Source of the DNA: Halicephalobus mephisto
Lineage: Eukaryota; Nematoda; Chromadorea; Rhabditida; Panagrolaimidae
Direction: 5' to 3'
Length of the DNA: 64,000 bases
Assembly: GCA_009193035.1 (NCBI GenBank)
Contig: SWDT01000038.1
Span: forward strand, 248,001-312,000
In this document: positions 45,901 through 57,097 of the stretch, piece after piece
Layout of the letters: each line of letters opens with the position of its first letter
Position numbering within the stretch: position 1 is the first letter of the stretch
Program-made: the position numbers and the translations under genes
Notes under the pieces: generated by a model
Databases searched by the model: none
What the model was told of the DNA's origin: nothing
Seen by the model: the letters and a program-made list of their open reading frames with translations, nothing else

Positions 45901-47186
45901 GACTAGAAAATTCCGAAAAATTCGTGTTAAGACAATTTTTCTTCATTTTTGTAACAGCATAACTATTTCCTTGTAAAACAATATAAATCCTAATTTTCCG
46001 AGTCTCATCTGAAAAATTTCAGAAATTCTTTTCAGGATCACTTTATGGAGTTTTCTAATTATAAAATTTAAACTTGAAATATTTTTAGTTTTTAAATTTT
46101 AATATTTTTAAATTTTTTATTTTTTTAAATTTTAAATTTTTAAATTTTTTTATTTTTTTAAATTTCAAATTTTTTATTTTTTTAAATTTCTAATTTTTAA
46201 ATTTTTTTATTTTGTAGTATTGTGATTGAATATTTTTCCAGAGTTATGGATATAGTACAGCGGACATTATCTACCACTGGCATCAACGGAACTCAGTGAC
46301 CATCGATGAAAATGTGCATTTGGCTCATTTCACTATTGGGGATCATTTCCACATCGAGCGGACAATTACCCTCAGCACAGGAAATTATTCTAGATTGACT
46401 ACATATTTCACTTTCAAGAGAAATATTGGATTTTATCTTATTCAAATTTATTTCCCAGCAAGTTTGATTGTGGTTATTTCTTTCGTTTCATTTTGGCTGG
46501 ACCGGGGGGCGATCCAGGCAAGGGTGGGGCTGGGGGTGACTACCGTACTGACGATGACAACTCTGATGACGTCGACGAATGCCTCGTTGCCGAAAGTCAG
46601 TTACGTCAAAGGATTGGATGTTTTTTTAGGCGTTTGTTTTTTTATAGGTTTGTAAAAAAAATAATTTTTTTTTTAAAAATTAATTTTTTTTTAGTTTTTG
46701 CAAGTTTATTAGAATACGCCACTGTCGGGTACATTTCGAAAAAATCCAGATGTATCCCGAGCAAAAATTCGAGTACCGTCTGTTTTTACGAGTTCGAAGA
46801 CGCACCTTCCGCCGTCCGGATGAACTCCGTCAAGGGCATGTCCCAGAGGTCCATTAGGAGGGCCCCTGCCGACTTGCCAAGCGTAAGTTTCTTTTTTTAA
46901 ATTTATTTCCGGAAAAGTAATAATTAGCTTTGTAAATTTTATGACTTTTGAAAATTTCATCATATTCGAAAATCTCAAATGTTTTCAGAACGGGACTGAA
47001 CAATCCATTCCCTTAATCAACATGACCCCCACGAAGCTCAGTGTGTCCCCCGCGGAACCCTTCGTCGCAAGACACAAATCCACGATTCTAAAACCGTCCA
47101 AAATCGATCTTTATTCCAGATTTGTATTTCCTATTTTTTTTCTAATTTTCAATCTAGCTTATTGGAGCGTTTATCTCAATGCTTAA
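42974..47186 (+). CDS. GABA-A-type ligand-gated chloride channel subunit
   Basis: Eight exons (42974-43072, 43355-43428, 43659-43747, 45018-45223, 45266-45442, 46242-46647, 46695-46882, 46989-47186) give 478 residues. Exon 1 encodes a signal peptide ending TRCSA. The ligand-binding domain includes ISAVSEVSMDYTVDLYLRQF, IWTPDTFFPNEKKSF and a Cys-loop with cysteines at about 196 and 210 (13 residues between). M1 ends SFVSFWLDR, M2 is GVTTVLTMTTLMTSTNASLP, M3 FLGVCFFIVFASLLEYATVG, and M4 closes the protein (FVFPIFFLIFNLAYWSVYLN). The sequence is closest to the RDL/UNC-49/GAB-1 group of invertebrate GABA receptors; the exact paralogue is open. The anion-filter motif reads QAR where PAR or AAR is usual. 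Intron 3 (1.27 kb) contains a tRNA-like element. The start is supported by the signal peptide. Confidence 0.92.
44854..44925 (+). repeat. tRNA-like element with box A and box B, copy 1
   Basis: GTGGCGCAGTGGTCAGTAC resembles a Pol III box A and GGTTCGATCTC a box B, at tRNA-like spacing. The acceptor and T stems do not pair, so it is not a functional tRNA; a tRNA-derived repeat is more likely. It lies in intron 3 of the GABA-type receptor. Confidence 0.6.
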
Positions 47187-47439
47187 TTCTGATTTTTATT
47201 ACTTTGTCGAAAACGGGTAAAACATCTTGAAATCGTTAGCTGCCGGAGGAACTTGAAACAAAAAAACATTGTTAAAAAATAAAAATAGATTTTATGATTT
47301 AGTGAAAATAACAATTGTTGCAAAAAAGAACAAAAATAGCAAAAATTTTAAAATAACAAAAATTTTAAAATTTTAAATTTTAAAAATTGAAAAAAATTGA
47401 AAAATTACAAACATTAGGATTCCGGAAGTGAAAGCAACT

Positions 47440-48190
47440 CAGAAAATACCGTCCTGGAACGAAAATCCCTGTGTGGATTACTGTAGGCTGGAAAAGTGCT
47501 GATCACCAGTTATTTTATCATTTAATTTTTTTTGTTGGTGTATTTAAAAAATTGAATAAATTTTCTTCTCATATGATCCTGGAACGAAAATCCCTGCATA
47601 TCAATCAGCTAAATGGACGTTGATTATCAATTATATCATTATATTATTATTTTTTGATTTTCTTTGTTTTTATATGATTTTTGATATGTTAAAAAGTTTT
47701 TATATCTCTTTCTTTCTTGCGTGATTTCAGAACTGAAACTCCGATATCTGAAATAGCTAAATGGACGTTGATTATCAATTATATCATTATATTATTATTT
47801 TTTGATTTTCTTTGTTTTTATATAATTTTTGATATGTTAAAAAGTTTTTATATCTCTTTCTTTCTTGCGTGATTCCAGAACAGACACTCCGATATCTGAA
47901 ATAGCTAATGCACTATCGACCGAACGAGTGTTTATTATCAAATACTTATTAATATTGTTTTTTATTTGTTTCCACGTGTAATTGTTGATATATTAAATAT
48001 TTCTATTACTTTACTATCTCCCACTTGATCTCGGAACAGAAATTCCTGCATGTCAACCGGCTGAAAATTGAATATTATCTACGTTGCTTTCGTTATTTTT
48101 ATTTTCATGCGTTGCTGTTGATGTACAAAATAACTAATTATTTCTTCATCTTCTGCATGGTATTTGCAAATTCTACAACAGAAAAGGAAG
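47440..48190. repeat. CCCGGAACGAAAATC family and 153-bp duplication
   Basis: CTGGAACGAAAATCCCTGTG and relatives recur near 47455, 47580 and 48035. A segment starting GAAATAGCTAAATGGACGTT with CTTTCTTTCTTGCGTGATT is duplicated at about 47600-47755 and 47750-47905. It fills most of the spacer between the receptor and the SLC23 gene. Confidence 0.8.
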
Positions 48191-48490
48191 TAGATGGTAA
48201 TGGTCACTAATGCTCCTGATTGATTTTGGATTAAGTGTGCAAAATGTGTCTGTCAATTATTTTCTGGTTTTTCACTTTTTTTTAAAATTGATCAGAATTA
48301 CTAGTTCTGTAACATTCATTCTAGTATGGTTTTTGTAATACTTTTTTGTGAATTTCGGCGTTTTACGTTCGTTTTTGACTAAAATTTATTTGCAAATTTT
48401 AATTTTAATTTTAATTTAAAGTAATTTTTTTAGGATAAATCCCTGGTTTGGAAAAATCGCCATTATTGGTTGAAACTCCGTGTTTAAGAA
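48191..48490 (+). promoter_or_regulatory. Upstream region of the SLC23-type transporter
   Basis: AT-rich unique sequence. TTTTTTTAG at about 48434 precedes a 56-nt leader to the ATG, so a spliced-leader or 5' UTR splice could occur there. Confidence 0.4.
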
Positions 48491-50529
48491 ATGACTATTG
48501 GACACACAAATGGAACCAACAACAGAATCCGTCCTGTCGAGGTGTCTGAATCCGGTCCAACTACCCCCGAGAATTTGTCCATTGAAAACAACACTCAACG
48601 ACTTCATTATCGAGTCAATGACATTCCAGAATGGAAGCAAACTATTCTACTTGGATTCCAACAAACAATGATCTGCTTCAGTGGATGTCTCGTGGCTCCG
48701 TATTTGGTTTCTGAAATCGCTTGTGCAGGAACCGCAACTATTGCGCTCAGAGCAAGACTCATATCTTCTGCGTTCGTTGTTACTGGATTAACGACTCTTC
48801 TGCAATGTACTGTAGGACTTAGGTTCGTGGGTATTATTACGGTATTTTTAAATTTAAATTTCAGATTAGCGGTCCTACAAGGACCGTCATTCGCTTTTTT
48901 GCCGCCTTTGTTCGCTTTTGGGAGTCTTCCAGAAATGAAGTGTAACTCGTCAAGTTTCGCTTTTGTTCCAGAAGAGGTTTATCTGGAGAAAATTCGTACA
49001 GTATGAATTAATTAGTTAGTTAATTTTATATTAAAAATATTTCAGATTCAAGGAAGTTTAGCGTTATCTGCTTTGTTGCTGGTGTTCCTTGGCGCTTTGG
49101 GCCTGATAGGATTCATATCCAGATTCATCGGTCCGATAACTATTTGTCCTTTGTTAATCCTTTTATGTGTTGGGAACGTCCACGTGATTGTTGAGAAAGC
49201 TGAGATGCACTGGATTAGTATCATGTAAGGCGCTTTTATAATATCGTAATTAATCCCTTTTAGTCAGTTTGGATTATTGTTGATGTTTGCTCTTTATCTC
49301 GCAGAAGTCACGGTTCCGATTCCTTATTATTCTGAAAGACGAATTAAATACACAAAATACCGATTATTCGGACAATTTCCGGTTAGTTTTGAGTTTTTAA
49401 ATTATGGAGTGATGATCCGTTTAGTATCTAATTTCCATCATAATCTGTTACATAATCGCCTCGTTCATGAGCCGGTTAGACTTGATAGAACCAGAAAGTC
49501 CTGCAAGAACGGACAAAAAACAAGCATTGATGATCTTGGAAAATTCTCCATGGTTTCAAATACCGTATCCTGGTCAATTTGGATTGCCTGGGATATCCAT
49601 CGGACTTTTCTTGGGGATGTTGGCTTCTTGTGTGACATGTGCTGTTGAATCATTGGGTGGTTATGGAATTTTGGCGAAGATTTCTGAAGAAAAACCTCCG
49701 CCGATATCTACTCTCAACAGAGCAATCGTAATCGAAGGATTGGGCTGCTGTTTGGGGGGATTAATGGGGATCGGTGTCGGAGTCACGACATATTCGGAAA
49801 ACATTGCTGCTGTTTCGATAACTAGAGTTGCTAGTAGATTCATTATGCAAATTACTGGATGTATATTTATATGTATTGGAATTTTCACGAAAATAGCTGC
49901 AGTACTAGCCACAATCCCGGATCCGATGGTGGGAGGCGTGCTCGGGATGGGGATTTGCATGATCTGCGGAGTTGCTTTCAGGAATCTCGAAGTTAGTTGG
50001 ATATTGATTAAATATAATTTAATTTTTTTTTAGTTTGTTAATGTAAAATTATCTCGGAATTTGACAATAATGGGATTAGCGGTGATCTTGGGAAGTGCAA
50101 TACCTGATTTTTTTGAAAAATATCCCATAAATACCGGAATTATGGAAATTGATCAAATGTTTAATATTTTGTTGACAATTAAGATGTTTGTTGGGGGATT
50201 TATTGCTTTTGTTCTGGATAATACTTGTGGAGGAGCCACCAGAGAAGAACGAGGATTTCATAAAAGTTCGAAAAACTTCAATAATGAAGAAAATTGTACT
50301 CATGATGGTTATGCTTTTCCGGAAAAAATTAACAAGTATGTATTTTTAATTTTCATAAATTTTTTGTTTTTTTAAATTTTTATAAATTTTTTGTTTTTTT
50401 AGATTTTTATAAATTTTTTGTTTTTTTAGATTTTTACGGAAATACAGTATAATGTGTAAAGTCCCGTTCATGCCCTCTAAGAAACGACTTCAATCCCTTA
50501 CTTTGCCCACGGCAACAAACGACAAATAA
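48491..50529 (+). CDS. SLC23-family nucleobase/ascorbate transporter
   Basis: Seven exons (48491-48822, 48865-49000, 49046-49224, 49264-49381, 49425-49991, 50034-50335, 50430-50529) give 577 residues with about 12-14 membrane spans, the family size. Family landmarks are WKQTILLGFQQTMICFSG in TM1, GLRLAVLQGPSFAFLPP in TM3, CAVESLGGYGILAKIS in TM8 (with the conserved Glu) and SENIAAVSITRVASR at the signature loop. The usual signature has Gly where Ala follows ENIA here, and the Gly-Asp of ESIGD is Gly-Gly here. SLC23 proteins import ascorbate or nucleobases with Na+ or H+; these substitutions leave the substrate open. The last intron contains two nearly identical TTTTTTTAGATTTTTA acceptors; only the second keeps the frame to the final exon. 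Confidence 0.93.
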
Positions 50530-50771
50530 TCGCTAAATTGAAGGTCGATCACGTGATGAAAGTAAAAATTAACGAATCCCCTGAGGCAATTTTTAAAATT
50601 AATAAAAATTTAAAAATGAAGAACATTTTTGATTTTTTAAATTTTAAATGTTGTTACCTAGGATTTTTAAATTTAAAAATGACGTGAAAAAACTTAATTA
50701 ATAACTGCAAGTGACTAAAAAATAAACGACAATTTTATAAAACTTGACTATTTGAGTAAGGCCGGAATACG

Positions 50772-50785
50772 GTAGTCATGGTAAC
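50772..50785 (+). promoter_or_regulatory. X-box (RFX/DAF-19 site) upstream of rpi-2
   Basis: GTAGTCATGGTAAC is a close X-box match: two 6-bp half-sites around AT, right half GGTAAC. It lies 108 bp before the rpi-2 ATG, the distance typical of ciliary genes in nematodes. XRP2 acts at the cilium base, so the site fits the gene it precedes. Confidence 0.7.
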
Positions 50786-50893
50786 CCGGTGAAGAAAAGA
50801 GAACTGCCTTGACTAGTGTTTGACCCTTTAGAGACGATGTTTTGAACATTGGAGAGCTTAGCAGTCAGTTTACATTTTTGACGCCCATAGGCA

Positions 50894-53800
50894 ATGTCAT
50901 CTGCGCAGAAGGCTTCATTTAAAGCCAAATCCGAGCGAGAGAGTGGCTCTGCCCCTATTGCGACCGGTGAACTCGATAAATCGGATGAAGAATCTTGTTC
51001 TGCTGAATTTGCTATTTCGAAATCTTCTTTATTTTTAAATTTATCTTCAAAAGAAAAAAAAATATATGAAAATAATATTTTTTCTAAAAAACAAGATTCT
51101 GATAATACTGTAGAAGAATTTTTTCTTGACGATAGTTTTGCACCTCAAGGATCATTTGGATCTAAAGATTATCAAAATTTTGAAGACGAACTTTATACTT
51201 TTGGAGAATTTTTGGAATTTACTGATCGACCTGTGTTGACTGAGAGAATCGACGAGTTCCATTCAATCGGCCTCGATTCTCCCCGACGGCAATCTAGCAA
51301 CCAACCTGGAACTCAAAACGAACCAACTTCTGAAGGTATGTGGAGTTTTTAGATCGGCAATTTTTTAAGTTTTTTTTAATTAAAAATTAATTATTTTTTA
51401 AAATTTTCCTAAAATTTATTTTTGATTTCCTTAAATTTTATGATTTTTTTTTTTAAATTTATTTTTTTAAATTTATTTTTTTTAATTATTATTTTTAAAA
51501 TTATTTTTTAGGATCTGAAGCCCCAAATTTACCGACTCAAGTTAATTCAACTTCGGTTCCTGGAAATATCCCCTCAGGCAATTTGTCTGTAGCTGATTTT
51601 TCAAGACCGGAAGTCGTCGAACCATCTCCAATTCCCACGAATCTTGGTTCGAGTACTGTCCCTAGGGATTCTGGAAACGAAAACATGGGAATTATGCAGA
51701 TGATATGCTGTCTGAAGCCCCAGAGCCGGTCCCACCACTACCACGCTCCTTCAGAAACCGCCGTCCCGACTGCACCGAACAGACCGACTCAGTATTCTTG
51801 GTAATCCTGAATAATCTCTCTAAAGCAGTGATAATACCGAGTTTAGGGATGCTAACCGTGTTGATCCCAAGGATTATACATTATCTTCGCGGATAAACGA
51901 AGTCGTCATCAAAAAGACAAATGAGATCAACGGACAACAATTCGTCATCGAAAATTGCAAGGTGAAAATTTTTAACTTTTTTAAAATATAATTTTAAACT
52001 TTTTTTAAAATATAATTTTAAATACTTTTTTTAAACATAATTTTAAATTTTATTATTTTTAGAATATCTTAAAATTTAAAATTATTTTAAAAAGTATTTA
52101 AAATTTTCTGAAATAAAAAAATTTAAGATATTCTAAAAAAATTAATTTTTTTATTTCAGAAAATTTTAAATATTTTTTATTTTTTAATTTCCGACAATTT
52201 TTTAAAAACTCAAATCTTGTTGATTTTAAAAATATTTATTTTATTTAACGAATGTTGTAATTTTAAAAAATGATGATTTTTTGAAATTTTTAAATTTCCG
52301 CGGAAAAAGAAAAAGATGTTTAAAAATGGAAAAATTGGCAAATCTGGAAATTGTATTTTTTTAACTTTTTATTTTTACCTAAATTTATTAATTTTTGGAA
52401 AATTAAAAATAATTTTGTAAATTTTTAGAAATTTAACTTTTTTGAATTCCCGCGCGAAGAGAGAGAAATTTGTAAAAAATGATAAATCTGGGAACTCGTC
52501 CTGTTCTCACTCGCGTTTTTTTACTTTTTGTTTTTACCTAAATTTATTAATTTTTGGAAAATTTAAAATAATTTTGTAAATTTTTAAAAATTTAAAATTT
52601 TTGAATTCCCGCGCGAAGAGAGAAATTTGTAAAAAATGACAAATCTGGCAACTCGTCCTGTTCTCACTCGCGTTTTTTTACTTTTTATTTTTACCTAAAA
52701 TTTAAAGTTTTTGGGAAATTTCGTAAATTTTTTGTTTTTAGAATAATTTTAAAAGTTGATTTTAGGATTCCATAGTTATTGTTCTGGATCATTCTGGAGC
52801 GATTACTGTAGACGACTGCGACGACTGTTTGTTCGTGTTCGGGCCTTGCAGTGGAAGTATATTCATCAGAAACTGCAAAAATTGCTTCTGTTACAGTATC
52901 AGTAAACAATTCCGTGTGCGTGATTCAAATATTTTCGTTCATCTTTTTTCATCAACCCCTCCGGTCATCGAGGAAAGTAAAGTTGATTTTTTTCCACTTT
53001 ATATGAATTACGATAATCTTGATGACCATATGGTAGCTGCTAAATTAAGTCCATATTACAACTCCTGGAGCAATGTTTACGATTTCACACCGGATAAACA
53101 AACAATAAACTACCGTATAACTCAGAATCCGCCAGAAACAGAAGTCGAAGACAAACTTGGATTAATCGCCAGTGCTTATCAATTAAATTTTTCAAGAGAA
53201 AATTCATTTTTTATCCATCCTATTCCAGAAAAAACTCTGAAAAACGGCGACGAAATCGCTCTCGTACTTCACAAACAAGAAGACAGCGGAAAAGACGAAA
53301 AAAGTTTCTTTTCGCAATCGAAGAACTTCATCCTCGAAGTCCTCAAGGACAAATCCGTTAATTTGACAAATATCACTGATATTGTCGTACAGAAAGGCGA
53401 TTTACAAACCGTATTACCTGTAAAAATGGGTTCAAGACTAAGTGGTAAGTTTCGTCATTTTTTCCTGGAGCATTTCCTCCCTTATTTTTAAATTTAATCT
53501 CAGATCAGTATTGTAGTTATTCAAATGATCTAAAATAATAATCATAATCAAAAATATTTTTAAAAAAGATGGATTATAAGTTTCGTGCCCTTAGGGCATT
53601 TCGTCCCTTATTTTTAAATTTAATTTCAGATCAGTATTGTAGTTATTCAAATGATCTAAAATAATAATCATAATCAAAAATATTTTTAAAAAAGATGGAT
53701 TATAATTTTCGTGCCCTTAGGGCATTTCGTCCTTATTTTTAAATTTAATCTCAGACCAGTATTGTAGTTATTCAAATGATCTAAAATAATAATCATAATC

Positions 53801-55389
53801 AAAAATATTTTTTAAAAAAAATGGATTATAAGTTTCGTGCCCTTAGGGCATTTCGTCTTTTATTTTGTAAAGTTAATTTTACTTTTTTAGATTAATTTTT
53901 GTAGTTAGAATTGTTTTAAATGATAATAATAGTGAAAAAGATTAATTTTAAAAAAAATAAATTGTACAACCTTTGTTCCCTGAGGGCATTTGACGCCTGA
54001 TTTCGTAATAGAAATTCAATTTTTTTTTAAATTAGTTTTATTAGTGTCTGAATTAACCTCGAATGACAATCATAATCAAAGATTAATTTTAAAAAATGAA
54101 TTGTATGATCTTTATTCCCTTAGGGCATTTAATGTCTGATTTCGTAATGAATTTTTTGATTTTTTTAGAGTAATTTTATCGATATTAAATGATCTAATAT
54201 GATAATAATAATGAAAAAGATTAATTTTAAAAAATGAATTATGATCTTTATTCCCTTAGGGCATTTAATGTCTGATTTCGTAATGAATTTTTTGATTTTT
54301 TTAGAATAATTTTATCAATATTGAAATAATTTAATATGATAATAATAATAAAAAAGATTAATTTAAAAAAAATAAACTGTATGACCTTTGTTCCCTCAGG
54401 GCATTTGATCTCTGGTTTCGTAAAATTAATTTCATTTTTTTCTATCTTTTTCGACCAGTTTTTTGGTTTCTAGAACGCCAATGTAGGCAACAAAATTAAA
54501 AACGAAAAATTGTACCGTATGGCAATTGTTTTTTTAGGATTTTTCGTTCTTTATTTTGTAAAATTCATTTTATTTTTTAAAATCAGCTTTTTTGTAACTG
54601 AATCGACTTAAAACGACAATCATGATTAAAAAATTTAAAAAATTATAAATTTTTTTTGTAAAATTGATTTTTTAAAGTTTTTCGACCAGTTTTATCGGTT
54701 TCCGAAATGGCCTAAAATTTCAATTATGTTTAACAAAAATGATTTAAAAAAGAAAAATTCCAAAAAATACGATTCGAAGAAAATTATTTTTCTAATTTTT
54801 TAGTTTTTCGACCAATTTTATCGGTTTCTGAAATGGCCTAAAATTTCAATTATGTTTAACAAAAATGATTTTAAAAAAGAAAAACTGATTTAAAAAGTAA
54901 AATTTGAAGAAAATTATTTTTCTAAAATTAAAATTTTTTAATCAATTTTATTGACTTCTGAAATGGCCTAAAATTCTGGCAAAACTGATCTAAAAACAAA
55001 AAATTGTCCAAACTAGCACATTTCGAAGAAACCAATTTCCTTATTTTTACTTTTTAGATTGCGTTTTTTAAAGTAACTTAAAACCCAAAAACTATTCCAA
55101 AAAAATTAAAAACTCCTTAATCTAAAAATTTTAAAAAATATAAACATCCTAAATAAACAATTATCTCACGACCAAATTCCACAACCATAACTAAGAATTT
55201 TAAAATTAAATTTTAGGACATATCGCAATCCTGGAGTTCCAAGGCAAAACCTGTCGTCGTCATGTCAACGCTGTGGTCGCTGAATTCAACAAATCAGGAC
55301 CTAATTCAAAAGCCGTTGTTTTCGAACTTATACAAACTGAGAGCAAGGAGAACATTTACCGATTTGCGGACATGAAACACAGCGTATAA
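50894..55389 (+). CDS. rpi-2: XRP2/RP2 homologue, ARL3 GTPase-activating protein
   Basis: Five exons (50894-51335, 51512-51800, 51829-51961, 52766-53444, 55217-55389) give 571 residues. From about residue 230 it follows human XRP2: VDPKDYTLSSRI, GQQFVIENCK, then the TBCC/C-CAP beta-helix with repeated CDDCLFVFGPCSGSIFIRNC and QFRVRDS, which keeps the arginine finger used to activate ARL3 GTP hydrolysis. A C-terminal domain ends YRFADMKHSV, like YNFADIQ in human. XRP2 helps release lipidated cargo into cilia. Residues 1-205 are an acidic, low-complexity extension absent from human XRP2 (350 aa). An in-frame ATG at 51685 (residue 206) would start MGIMQMICCLK and give a 366-residue form with Gly-2 and a CC pair for myristoylation and palmitoylation. 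Intron 2 would be only 28 bp. Intron 4 is a 1.8-kb tandem-repeat array. Confidence 0.9.
52290..52690. repeat. CCCGCGCGAAGAG foldback elements in rpi-2 intron 3
   Basis: Two good copies start at 52444 and 52603 (GAATTCCCGCGCGAAGAGAG, ending CCTGTTCTCACTCGCG), with a decayed one near 52290. They match the ceh-44 copies nearly base for base although 13 kb away. Confidence 0.85.
53446..54480. repeat. About 124-bp tandem repeat starting at the rpi-2 exon 4 donor
   Basis: About eight copies, the first three or four nearly identical, carry GTGCCCTTAGGGCATTTCGT and TCTAAAATAATAATCATAAT. GCCCTTAGGGC is an 11-bp palindrome. The first unit begins within the donor site (GTAAGTTTCGT) and later units repeat TAAGTTTCGTG. 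Confidence 0.87.
54481..54970. repeat. About 100-bp repeat, second array in rpi-2 intron 4
   Basis: Three to four copies of TTTTCGACCAGTTTTATCGG, TTTCCGAAATGGCCTAAAAT and TTATGTTTAACAAAAATGAT. The remaining intron to 55216 is AT-rich without features. Confidence 0.8.
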
Positions 55390-55474
55390 AATAATGTTAA
55401 CTCGCTCATTAAATTATGAATCAAGTAACCGATCCATGCAAATATATTTTACTTTCAAATACATCTGTTTTTGG

Positions 55475-57097
55475 CTACTTTGTGGCGGAGGAATCCATAG
55501 AAGGGAGATCGTCATCCTCGTCATTAACAGGCATCTTGGCTTTAATCGGAAACCCTTCCTTGACATAGTGCTTCTTGCGTTTCTCGTAAAACTCCTTACG
55601 ACGACCTAAAACCACAATCAATCCCTTTTAAATAAAATCCAATAAACATACGGGCACTTTCTTCGGTTTCCTCCTCGGAGTCATCGTCATTAGACACGAC
55701 AGGTTGCGGTTTGTCATGGCCATGCTCCAGTCCCTCCTTGATTTGCTTTTCCAAGCCAACGAGAGAAACACGACGTTTGGTTTGGGAAGAAGTAGAAGCA
55801 TCGTCTTCATTGTCACTCATGTGATAAGGAGTCTTTGGTTCATCAATCTAGAAAAGCCGTGCATTACAAAAGTTTAAATTCCGAACTTTCTAAAGTAACC
55901 TTAATTCAAAAAATAAGTGCTCCGAATTCTCACAAAGTTTCACATAAATTATGCCATAATATAAATCAAAATTCCAAACTATTTTAAAATTAATTTAAAT
56001 TTAAAAAATTCACTGAAAAGTGTGCTGGAAATTTCATAAAAATTCATATATGAATTACAATATTGCAAAAATTAAAAATTCCGTAGAATTTTTCGAATAA
56101 ATTTGCTAAAAACTCCCAAGAATCGTAAAAAAATTGTATACGAATTATATTACTATAATTTGATGATTTTCACATAAAAATTACTATTAAAAAAATCGAA
56201 CATTTTATAAATTTTTTTAAAATAAATATAATCTAGAAAGATTCGGCGAAAAATATCCCGAAAATCACAAATTTCCATAATTTTTCAAGTAAATTTAATT
56301 AAAAAAATCATCCTGAAAATGTTCCGGGAAGTTTTTACAAAATTTCATATATGAACTATGTTCTTATAAAAGTTAAAATCTATAAACATTTGTTAGATAA
56401 ATTTAATTTAAACAAATTGATTTAAAACTGTCCCAAGAATTTCCTTCTAAAATTTCAAATATGAACTACGATATTATGAAAATCAAAATCTCCGTAAACA
56501 TTTTTGAAATAAATTTAGTTTTAAAAAGTTAATTTAAGTGTTTCAAGGATTTTTAGGTAAAATTTCATATATGAACTAAATTATTATAAAAATTAAACCC
56601 TGTAAACATTTTTAAAATAAATTTAACTTTAAAAAGTTAATTTAAGTGTTTCAAGGATTTGTCAGTAAAGTTTCATATATGAACTACGATACTGTAATTT
56701 GAGTTTTCATATATGAACCATGTTATTGTAAAAATTAAATTCTCTGTAAACGCTTTGGAAATAAATTTAGTTTTAAAAAGTTAGTTTAAAAGTGTTTCAA
56801 GGATTTTTAGGTAAAGTTTCATATATGAAACAGTAAAAATCAACAAACCTTCATATGTCCATAATCCTTGTCAACTGGGTGATAAGTAGCCAGGATGTTC
56901 ATCTCATCGAAATGAGCCTTAGCGTCCTCAGATTTATCGCCTAGTTTATCCTCAATTGAATTACCGCGATTTTTTAGGATCGACTTCTTTGGTTGCAACT
57001 TGAGCGCCTCAATCGGCTTCTCGTGCAAGTGTTCTTCGGTTATTTCCATGGCATCGTCTTCATTGACACCATTATCAGAACGAGCATTGTGAGCCAT
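55475..57097 (-). CDS. szy-2: Protein phosphatase inhibitor-2
   Basis: Three exons read leftwards (57097-56849, 55847-55652, 55605-55475) give 191 residues. The PP1-binding motif KKSILKN, the strongly conserved DEMNILATYHPVDKDYGHMK joined across the exon junction to IDEPKTPYH (with the GSK3-site threonine), and a C-terminal KKHYVKEG in place of HYNEG are in family order. The C-terminus is acidic. Inhibitor-2 binds and restrains PP1; in C. elegans the homologue szy-2 acts on mitotic PP1. The ATG lies 9 nt after TTTTCAG, so trans-splicing is likely. The stop is 85 bp from the convergent rpi-2 stop. Intron 1 (1.0 kb) is built of repeats with TTTCATATATGAA palindromes. Confidence 0.93.
55990..56830. 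repeat. About 100-bp repeats with TTTCATATATGAA palindrome
   Basis: Six or more degenerate copies in szy-2 intron 1 contain TTTCATATATGAACTA, AAACATTTTTAAAATAAATT and AAGTGTTTCAAGGATTTT. Confidence 0.8.

Noticed and set aside
50400..50429. First of two TTTTTTTAGATTTTTA acceptors before the last SLC23 exon
   Set aside because: Using it adds low-complexity intron sequence; the second acceptor gives a clean frame to the stop.
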